From an uncultured Actinomycetes bacterium (GTDB lineage: Bacteria; Actinomycetota; Acidimicrobiia; Acidimicrobiales; Microtrichaceae), in contig CAJANQ010000014.1 in assembly GCA_903941145.1 (NCBI GenBank), forward strand, positions 1 through 16,563: a DNA stretch of 16,563 nt, in the 5' to 3' direction. Below the pieces are notes generated by a model. That model had not been told where the DNA came from. It saw only the letters and a list, made by a program, of their open reading frames with translations, and ran no database searches. Below, piece after piece: positions 1-4,737 of the stretch (position 1 is its first letter; each line of letters begins with the position of its first letter). A program made the translations under genes and the position numbers.

Positions 1-146
1 ACCAGCCAGACGTCGCCGCCCTTGCCGCCGTCACCACCGTCGGGACCGCCCATCGGGACGTGCGCCTCTCTACGGAACGCGACGCAGCCGGCGCCACCGT
101 CGCCGCCCTTCACGTTCAGGCCACACTCGTCCACGAAGTTCGACAC
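1..146 (-). CDS. obg: GTPase Obg (CgtA), N-terminal part, cut by left window edge
   Basis: About 48 codons of the N-terminal Obg fold are present; the GTPase domain lies beyond the left edge. The visible protein begins SNFVDECGLNVKGGDGGAGC and continues through FRREAHVPMGGPDGGDGGKGG, the glycine-rich signature of the Obg domain. Obg proteins are ribosome-associated GTPases needed for late 50S assembly and linked to stress responses (family knowledge). The start is the GTG at 144-146, because an in-frame TAG lies four codons upstream. No Shine-Dalgarno site sits at normal distance; a GGAGGA lies about 20 bases away, too far to be likely. A TAGTGT hexamer ends six bases before the GTG, suggesting a leaderless mRNA. 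obg normally follows rplU-rpmA on the same strand, but here dgt on the other strand intervenes. Confidence 0.95.
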   Translation of the reverse strand, partial: MSNFVDECGLNVKGGDGGAGCVAFRREAHVPMGGPDGGDGGKGGDVWL

Positions 147-152
147 GGCGCC

Positions 153-158
153 ACACTA
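153..158 (-). promoter_or_regulatory. Candidate -10 element (TAGTGT) of obg
   Basis: TAGTGT on the minus strand fits TANNNT and is separated from the obg GTG by only six bases. This is the spacing seen in leaderless actinobacterial promoters. I see no good -35 hexamer. Transcript 5' ends were not measured, so this is inference from pattern and spacing. Confidence 0.4.
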
Positions 159-180
159 CGGGACCGTCCTCCCCGACCCC

Positions 181-198
181 CTGACCGGTTGCGGTCAG
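181..198. repeat. Perfect inverted repeat between obg and dgt
   Basis: CTGACCGGTTGCGGTCAG is a perfect 7-bp inverted repeat with a 4-base centre (GTTG). It lies in the 86-base gap between the divergent genes obg and dgt. It could be an operator for a dimeric regulator or an RNA hairpin. It is upstream of the proposed obg and dgt -10 elements for both directions, which favours a protein-binding site over a leader hairpin. Confidence 0.45.
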
Positions 199-219
199 CC
201 GCGTGTCGGGGCCGCCAAC

Positions 220-225
220 TAGGTT
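220..225 (+). promoter_or_regulatory. Candidate -10 element (TAGGTT) of dgt
   Basis: TAGGTT matches TANNNT and is followed after seven bases by the GTG at 233. The same arrangement occurs at obg and ndk in this window. It supports a leaderless dgt mRNA and a start at 233. No recognisable -35 is present. Confidence 0.4.
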
Positions 226-232
226 CCGGTCC

Positions 233-1399
233 GTGGACGAGCAGGTGGACGAACCTTCCGAGCGGGCCCGCACCTGGGCCTCCACCATGGGCGGCCACGC
301 CCAGGGTGAGCACCTGGTGGGCGACGCCCCGGTGGTCAGGGCCCACGCCGACGCCGGCCCCCCGGTGGGGGCCGCACCGGTGCGTGACCGCGCCCACCGC
401 GAGGAGCTCGAGGACGCCGCCATGGCGCCTGGTGCCACCCGGGCCCGCGGCGCCGGCAACCGGGGCCTCCAGGAGGACCCCGACCCCGAGCGCACCTGCT
501 TCGAGCGCGACCGGGACCGCATCCTGCACTCCTCGGCCTTCCGGCGGCTCGCCGGCAAGACCCAGGTGTTCGTCCTGCCCGAGGACCACCAGCGCACCCG
601 GCTCACCCACGCCCTCGAGGTTGCCCAGGTCGCCACCGCCATCTCCCGGGCCGTGGGGCTGAACGTCGCGCTCACCGAGGCCATCGCCATCGGCCACGAC
701 TGCGGCCACGGCCCTGGCGGGCATGCGTCGGAGGACGCCTTCTCCCCGTACGTCGACGGCGGCTACGACCACGCCGTCTGGGGCGCTGACGTCGTGCTCG
801 AGCCGCTCAACCTCTGCCTCGAGACGCTCGACGGCATCCGCAACCACTCCTGGTCCCGGCCGGTGCCCACCACCCCCGAGGGCGAGGTCGTCTCGTGGGC
901 GGACCGCATCGCCTACGTCTGCCACGACTTCGAGGACGCAGCGCACGTCGGGATCGTCACGCCCGAGCAGCTCCCGGCCGTCGTGCTCGACCGCTGCGGT
1001 GACCGGCGCAGCCGACAGCTCCACGCGTTCATCGCGGCGGTGGTCGCGGCGGTACGGACCACCGGCACGGTCGGCATGTCGGCCGACATGGCCGAGGCCC
1101 TCGCCGAGTTCCGCCGGTTCAACTACGAGCACATCTACATGCGCGGGGCGTCGCTCGAGCAGAACGCGTCCGTCATCCGGCTCCTGCGGGCCCTTGTCGA
1201 CTTCCACGCCGACCACCCGTTCGCCGCGCAGGACGGCACGTGGCAGGACGCGTCGGGCACGCCCGTCGCCGCAGGCTCCCCCGAGGCGGCCGTGCGCGCC
1301 GTCACGTACGTGGGCGGCATGACCGACCGGTTCGCGTTCGACCAGGCCCGAACCCATCTGGGGTGGCACCAGGCCGACCTGCCTCGCGGCATCGGCTGA
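233..1399 (+). CDS. dgt: dGTP triphosphohydrolase-like HD-domain protein
   Basis: The protein resembles dGTP triphosphohydrolases, which cleave dNTPs to deoxynucleosides and triphosphate and help control dNTP pools. Numbered from the GTG at 233, it contains FERDRDRILHSSAFRRLAGK (90-109), the metal-binding HD set His126, His155-Asp156 (GHDCGHGPGGH) and Asp224 (SWADRIAY), and the C-terminal family motif GGMTDRFAF (361-369). At 388 residues its length is normal. I chose GTG 233 because G/C at third codon positions becomes uniform from there and a TANNNT hexamer lies seven bases upstream. GTG 203 and ATG 422 (with a GAGGA before it) are alternatives; ATG 422 would leave a short N-terminus typical of many homologues. 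The segment after GGYDH reads AVWGADVV, where relatives usually have an N/Q-containing motif. This is the only plus-strand gene here; it converges on rpmA and diverges from obg. Confidence 0.9.
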   Translation: MDEQVDEPSERARTWASTMGGHAQGEHLVGDAPVVRAHADAGPPVGAAPVRDRAHREELEDAAMAPGATRARGAGNRGLQEDPDPERTCFERDRDRILHSSAFRRLAGKTQVFVLPEDHQRTRLTHALEVAQVATAISRAVGLNVALTEAIAIGHDCGHGPGGHASEDAFSPYVDGGYDHAVWGADVVLEPLNLCLETLDGIRNHSWSRPVPTTPEGEVVSWADRIAYVCHDFEDAAHVGIVTPEQLPAVVLDRCGDRRSRQLHAFIAAVVAAVRTTGTVGMSADMAEALAEFRRFNYEHIYMRGASLEQNASVIRLLRALVDFHADHPFAAQDGTWQDASGTPVAAGSPEAAVRAVTYVGGMTDRFAFDQARTHLGWHQADLPRGIG

Positions 1400-1412
1400 C
1401 GCCAGACGCGCA

Positions 1413-1434
1413 ACGGCGCCCTTGCGGGCGCCGT
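1413..1434. terminator. Hairpin between convergent dgt and rpmA
   Basis: A perfect 9-bp stem (ACGGCGCCC / GGGCGCCGT) with a TTGC loop starts 13 bases after the dgt stop codon. It also lies about 45 bases beyond the rpmA stop on the other strand. Its place between converging genes suggests a bidirectional terminator. There is no U-tract on either side, as is common in GC-rich actinobacteria. Confidence 0.65.
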
Positions 1435-1480
1435 CGGCAGTTCATGGTTCCGGGCACGGCCCGGGTGGTGGCACCGAGGC

Positions 1481-1738
1481 TCAGGCCTCGACCGGCACCA
1501 CGTTGACGATCTTGCGGTTACGGCGCGAGCCGAACTTCACCTTGCCGTCCGCAAGTGCGAAGAGCGTGTCGTCGCCACCCTTGCCGACGTTGTCGCCGGG
1601 GTGGATCTTGGTGCCGCGCTGGCGGACGATGATCGCGCCTGCGGTCACGACGCCACCGTCGTACACCTTCACGCCGAGGCGCTTGGACTCTGAGTCACGC
1701 CCGTTCCTGGTTGAGCCGCCGCCCTTGGTCTTCGACAT
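1481..1738 (-). CDS. rpmA: 50S ribosomal protein L27
   Basis: This 85-residue protein is bacterial L27, which reaches with its N-terminus toward the peptidyl-transferase centre of the 50S subunit. The family core GGGSTRNGRDSESKRLGVK follows a short basic tip, and IIVRQRGTKIHPGDNVGKG is the usual middle block. The N-terminus reads MSKTKGGG instead of the common MAHKKGG; there is no firmicute-type cleavable extension. The ATG at 1736-1738 has a GGAAG Shine-Dalgarno-like site about six bases upstream. It follows rplU by 32 bases and ends the operon at a hairpin shared with dgt. Confidence 0.97.
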   Translation of the reverse strand: MSKTKGGGSTRNGRDSESKRLGVKVYDGGVVTAGAIIVRQRGTKIHPGDNVGKGGDDTLFALADGKVKFGSRRNRKIVNVVPVEA

Positions 1739-1764
1739 AGTTCTTCCGTCCCTGGTTCAGGTGT

Positions 1765-1780
1765 GGCCGGTCAGCCGGCC
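1765..1780 (-). repeat. Hairpin spanning the rplU stop codon
   Basis: GGCCGG and CCGGCC form a perfect 6-bp stem around a 4-base loop that contains the rplU stop codon. It sits about 25 bases before the rpmA start. It could tune rpmA expression or protect mRNA ends; it may also be a by-product of GC-rich codons. Confidence 0.35.
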
Positions 1781-2079
1781 GAGATGCCGGTGATCTCGAT
1801 CACCGCGTACGTCTGGCGGTGGCCCCACCGACGGCGGTTGTTGGACTTGTTCTTGTAGGTGAAGGCGTTGACCTTGGGACCCTTGGTCTCCTCGACCACA
1901 CGGGCCGACACCTTGGCGCCTGCGAGCTGGTCCGGCGTGGAGAGGACGGTCCCACCGTCCACCACCAGCACAGGGGCCAGCTCGACCGTGGAGTCGACCT
2001 CGCCGACGCGCTCGACGCGCAGGCGCTGGCCCTGCTCCACTCGATACTGCTTTCCACCGGTCTTCACGACTGCATACAT
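1771..2079 (-). CDS. rplU: 50S ribosomal protein L21
   Basis: The 102-residue product begins MYAVVKTGGKQYRVEQGQRL, the classic L21 N-terminus, and ends with SNNRRRWGHRQTYAVIEITG, the conserved 23S rRNA-binding tail. L21 is a 50S assembly protein that contacts L20 and domain II of 23S rRNA. The frame is open ten codons further upstream (2109), but ATG 2077-2079 gives the family-standard start. No clear Shine-Dalgarno site precedes it; a TAGTGT lies ten bases upstream. It stands between rne and rpmA, the usual actinobacterial order. Confidence 0.97.
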   Translation of the reverse strand: MYAVVKTGGKQYRVEQGQRLRVERVGEVDSTVELAPVLVVDGGTVLSTPDQLAGAKVSARVVEETKGPKVNAFTYKNKSNNRRRWGHRQTYAVIEITGISAG

Positions 2080-2089
2080 ACGGCTGCCC

Positions 2090-2095
2090 ACACTA
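2090..2095 (-). promoter_or_regulatory. Candidate -10 element (TAGTGT) before rplU
   Basis: TAGTGT ends ten bases before the rplU ATG. The same eight bases, TAGTGTGG, occur at the obg start. A promoter here would give L21/L27 an mRNA with a leader of only a few bases, separate from rne transcripts. No -35 hexamer is evident. Confidence 0.35.
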
Positions 2096-2103
2096 GGGGT
2101 AAG

Positions 2104-2133
2104 GACCACCCCGGCGCACGTCCGGGTCTGGTC
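2104..2133 (-). promoter_or_regulatory. Hairpin in the rne-rplU intergenic leader
   Basis: The gap between the rne stop and rplU can fold into two stacked 5-bp stems (GACCA/TGGTC outside, CCCGG/CCGGG inside) with a small internal loop and a 7-base apical loop. It could be an rne terminator, an RNase processing site or a leader control element for L21. I could not match it to a known L21 leader family. Confidence 0.4.
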
Positions 2134-2160
2134 GGGGGTTGATGACGTGCTGGAACTGGC

Positions 2161-3975
2161 TCAGGACAGGAGGTCGTCGGGGACGATCACGCCGCGCCCG
2201 TCGCAGGTGGCACACCTGGTGCCGACGGTCTCGAGGAGCCCCTCGCCGATGCGCTTGCGGGTCATCTCGACCAGGCCCAGCTCGGAGATGTTGAACACCT
2301 GCGTGCGGGTCTTGTCGCGGCTGAGTGCGTCCTTGAAGGACCGGACGACCTTGTCGCGGTTCTCCTTGACCTCCATGTCGACGAAGTCGATCACGATGAT
2401 GCCGCCGATGTCGCGCAGCCGCAGCTGCCGGGCGATCTCCTCCGCCGCCTCGAGGTTGTTGCGGAACACCGTCTCCTCGAGCGACTTGGAGCCGACGTTG
2501 CGTCCCGTGTTCACGTCGATGACGGTGAGCGCCTCGGTGGCCTCGATGATGAGCGAACCGCCCGACGGCAGCCAGACCTTGCGGTCGAGCGCCTTCGTGA
2601 GCTGTTCGGCGACGTGGAACCGCTCGAACAGCGGCAGCTGCTCGAAGCCGGGGTCGTAGTACTGGACGCGGTCGGCGAGCGCCGGCGCCACGGCCTGCAC
2701 GTAGTCCTTCACGTCGTCGTACAGGGCCTTGTCGTCGATCATGACGGCCCGGTGCTCGGCGCTGAACTCCTCGCGGATGATGCGGACCGACATCTCGGGC
2801 TCGCGGTACAGCAGGCCGGGTCGGTTCTGCTTGGCTGCGAGCTCCGAGATCTGCTCCCACTGGCGGGCCAGACGGGCGACGTCGCGCTCGATCTCCTCGG
2901 CCGTGACGTTCTCGGCCGCGGTCCGCACGATGAGGCCGTGCTCCTTGGGCCGCACCCGGTCGAGGATCTGCCGGAGACGCTTGCGCTCGCTGTCGGGCAG
3001 CCGCTTGGAGATGCCGTAGGTCTTGGAGTTCGGGACCAGCACCACGAACCGGCCCGGGAGGGAGACCTCCTGGGTCAGGCGGGCACCCTTGTGGGCGATC
3101 GGGTTCTTGGTGACCTGGCAGAGGATCATCTGCCGGTTCTTGAGGACGTCCTCGATGCGGGGCGCCTCGCCCTTCTCCTCGACGTCGTCAGCGTCGTACT
3201 GGACGTCGCCGCGGTAGAGCACGGCGTTCTTGGGGGTGGCGATGTCGATGAACGCCGCCTCCATGCCGGGCAGGACGTTCTCGACACGGCCCATGTAGAT
3301 GTTGCCGTGGATCTGGGCGACGTCGTCGGCCGGCCGGGAGACGTAGTGCTCGACGAGCGAACGGCCCTCGAGGATGGCGATGTGGGTCGTGCCGTGCGAG
3401 ACGTGCACGTTCATCTGGTAGCGGCCAACGGCACGGCCCTTGCGGGACTTGCCGCCGCGCTGGCGCAGGGTCTCCTCGTCGAGGTCGAGCGGGTCCTCGT
3501 CGGTGAGGACGGCCTCGACCGGCTTGGGCTGACCGCCGCGCTGGTTTCCGCCGCCCTGGCGCTGGCCGCCCTGGCCACCACCCTGACGCTGACCACCCTG
3601 GTTCTGGCCGCCCTGGTTCTGACCGCCCTGGCCACCCTGTCCTCCGCCGCCGCCACCACCGCGGCCACGACGACGACGACGACGGTTGCGGCTGGAACCG
3701 CCACCTTCACCACCGCCCTGGCCCTGACCACCCTGGTTCTGGCCGCCCTGGCCGGAGCCCTGGTTCTGGCCGCCACCGGCGGACGTCGGCGCCGGCATCT
3801 TGTCGCCGATCTGGGGCTTGCGGGGCGCCGGAGCGCTGTCGCCGACCTTGGGGGCCGGGGCGCTGTCGCCGACCTTGGGGGCGGCCGGAGCGGGGGCGGA
3901 CTCAGCCGCGGCGGGCGGTCCTTGGGTGTTCGAGGTGGCTGGCGGGTTCCCGCCCTGCTGCTCGTCGTTCGACAT
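2161..3975 (-). CDS. rne: Ribonuclease E/G family endoribonuclease
   Basis: This 604-residue protein is an RNase E/G endonuclease that cuts single-stranded AU-rich RNA in mRNA decay and rRNA processing. Residues 1-185 are disordered: an Ala/Pro part with 9-residue repeats, a Gly/Gln/Asn tract (about 66-150) and an Arg cluster at 96-105. The catalytic part follows: S1 domain (about 220-285), 5'-sensor Arg351-Thr352 (LIVRTA), DNase I-like subdomain with metal ligands Asp487 (TVIDVNTG) and Asp530 (IIVIDF), spaced 43 residues apart as I recall for the E. coli pair, and the Zn-link Cys588-Cys591 (RCATCDG). The protein ends 13 residues after the second cysteine, so the C-terminal scaffold of E. coli RNase E is absent. 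The ATG has an AGAGGA site, and the upstream gene ends 12 bases before it. Confidence 0.96.
   Translation of the reverse strand: MSNDEQQGGNPPATSNTQGPPAAAESAPAPAAPKVGDSAPAPKVGDSAPAPRKPQIGDKMPAPTSAGGGQNQGSGQGGQNQGGQGQGGGEGGGSSRNRRRRRRGRGGGGGGGQGGQGGQNQGGQNQGGQRQGGGQGGQRQGGGNQRGGQPKPVEAVLTDEDPLDLDEETLRQRGGKSRKGRAVGRYQMNVHVSHGTTHIAILEGRSLVEHYVSRPADDVAQIHGNIYMGRVENVLPGMEAAFIDIATPKNAVLYRGDVQYDADDVEEKGEAPRIEDVLKNRQMILCQVTKNPIAHKGARLTQEVSLPGRFVVLVPNSKTYGISKRLPDSERKRLRQILDRVRPKEHGLIVRTAAENVTAEEIERDVARLARQWEQISELAAKQNRPGLLYREPEMSVRIIREEFSAEHRAVMIDDKALYDDVKDYVQAVAPALADRVQYYDPGFEQLPLFERFHVAEQLTKALDRKVWLPSGGSLIIEATEALTVIDVNTGRNVGSKSLEETVFRNNLEAAEEIARQLRLRDIGGIIVIDFVDMEVKENRDKVVRSFKDALSRDKTRTQVFNISELGLVEMTRKRIGEGLLETVGTRCATCDGRGVIVPDDLLS
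3526..3777 (-). repeat. Low-complexity repeats encoding the Gly/Gln/Asn tract of RNase E
   Basis: Codons for residues about 67-150 of rne form imperfect repeats encoding variants of GGQNQGGQ and GGQRQGGG, interrupted by a block encoding RNRRRRRRGRG (3658-3690). The repeats are in frame and follow the local codon bias. They are therefore part of the gene rather than an inserted element, and they may expand or contract between strains. Confidence 0.8.
3832..3885 (-). repeat. 27-bp tandem repeat in rne (9-residue unit)
   Basis: Two adjacent 27-base units encode AAPKVGDSA and PAPKVGDSA (residues 31-48). A diverged third copy, PAPRKPQIGDKM, follows. The period is a multiple of three, so copy changes keep the frame. 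Confidence 0.8.
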
Positions 3976-3987
3976 CGGTCGTTCCTC

Positions 3988-4737
3988 TCATGACGCACGC
4001 ACCTCTGCGTGCGGCGACGGTGCGACGAGCCCGATGGGCTCGCAGCGCTGACCGTCGCGCATGGTCCATTGGTGCGTCCGGACCACCCGCTGCGGCTCGG
4101 GGGACGACCGGAAGGCCGCCAGGAGCTCTGCGGGTCGGACGCTACGAGGTTTGGTTCCCAGCTCGGCGTGGAGCACGCCGTCGCCGTCGACCGTCCGTTC
4201 GAAGGACAGTCCAAGGATGAGGGGCCGCAGGTCCTCGTCAACCTGCTTCCCCTTCCGTTCCAGGGTCACGACCAGCTGCTCGGCGGCCAGGAGCCCGGCC
4301 ACCTCGGCGGCCAGCTCGGACGCCGCTGCGTCGTCGGTCGGGCCCAGCTCGAACCGCCACGTGCACGACGTGACGGCCTCTTGCAGCGACGGGGTGCCGG
4401 GGTCCAGCAGGACCGCGGCAGTGACCGTCACACCGGGCGGAAGGCAGGGTGCCAGCCGCCCGGGCAGTGCCTCGACAGCCCCAGGGTCCCCCTTGGACGG
4501 GTCGAGGTCGACGTCGAAGAACTCGGCGTCGGACTCGTACCCCGTCGAGAGGGCAAGGCCGAAGTGGAGACGTGGCCGAGGCGAGAACCCCTCGCTGTAG
4601 GCCACCGGCAGGCCGGCGAGACGCACCGACCGTTCGACGATGCGGGCCAGGTCCCGGTGGGACAGGAACCGCACCTTGCCGTACTTGGAGTAGCGAAGGC
4701 GCACCTTCACCACCGGCAGGAAGGGGATGCCACTCAC
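3988..4737 (-). CDS. TIGR03936-family (DUF2344) radical SAM-linked protein
   Basis: This 249-residue protein matches the DUF2344 family in its opening block KVRLRYSKYGKVRFLSHRDL (11-30) and YSEGFSPRPRLHFG (47-60). The family is found beside, or fused to, TIGR03960 radical SAM proteins; its function is not established to my knowledge. I see no signal peptide or membrane segment. The GTG start at 4735-4737 overlaps the radical SAM stop as GTGA, which implies translational coupling. A later GTG nearer KVRLRYSK would match shorter homologues. Its stop codon runs into the rne Shine-Dalgarno site. The tight placement suggests a stoichiometric partner of the radical SAM enzyme and perhaps an RNA- or ribosome-related job (inference). 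Confidence 0.88.
   Translation of the reverse strand: MSGIPFLPVVKVRLRYSKYGKVRFLSHRDLARIVERSVRLAGLPVAYSEGFSPRPRLHFGLALSTGYESDAEFFDVDLDPSKGDPGAVEALPGRLAPCLPPGVTVTAAVLLDPGTPSLQEAVTSCTWRFELGPTDDAAASELAAEVAGLLAAEQLVVTLERKGKQVDEDLRPLILGLSFERTVDGDGVLHAELGTKPRSVRPAELLAAFRSSPEPQRVVRTHQWTMRDGQRCEPIGLVAPSPHAEVRAS

Noticed and set aside
203..232. Longer dgt start at GTG 203
   Set aside because: Third-position G/C is not uniform in these ten codons, no ribosome site precedes it, and the 18-base palindrome ends only four bases before it. It remains possible.
3526..3777. Possible CRISPR-like or mobile repeat array
   Set aside because: Repeats are irregular, in frame, and encode a low-complexity protein tract inside rne; there are no uniform spacers or cas genes.
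2614..3993. A 459-codon plus-strand frame opposite rne
   Set aside because: Codon-aligned antisense of rne; its Thr/Ala/Leu-rich part is the complement of the Gly/Gln repeats.
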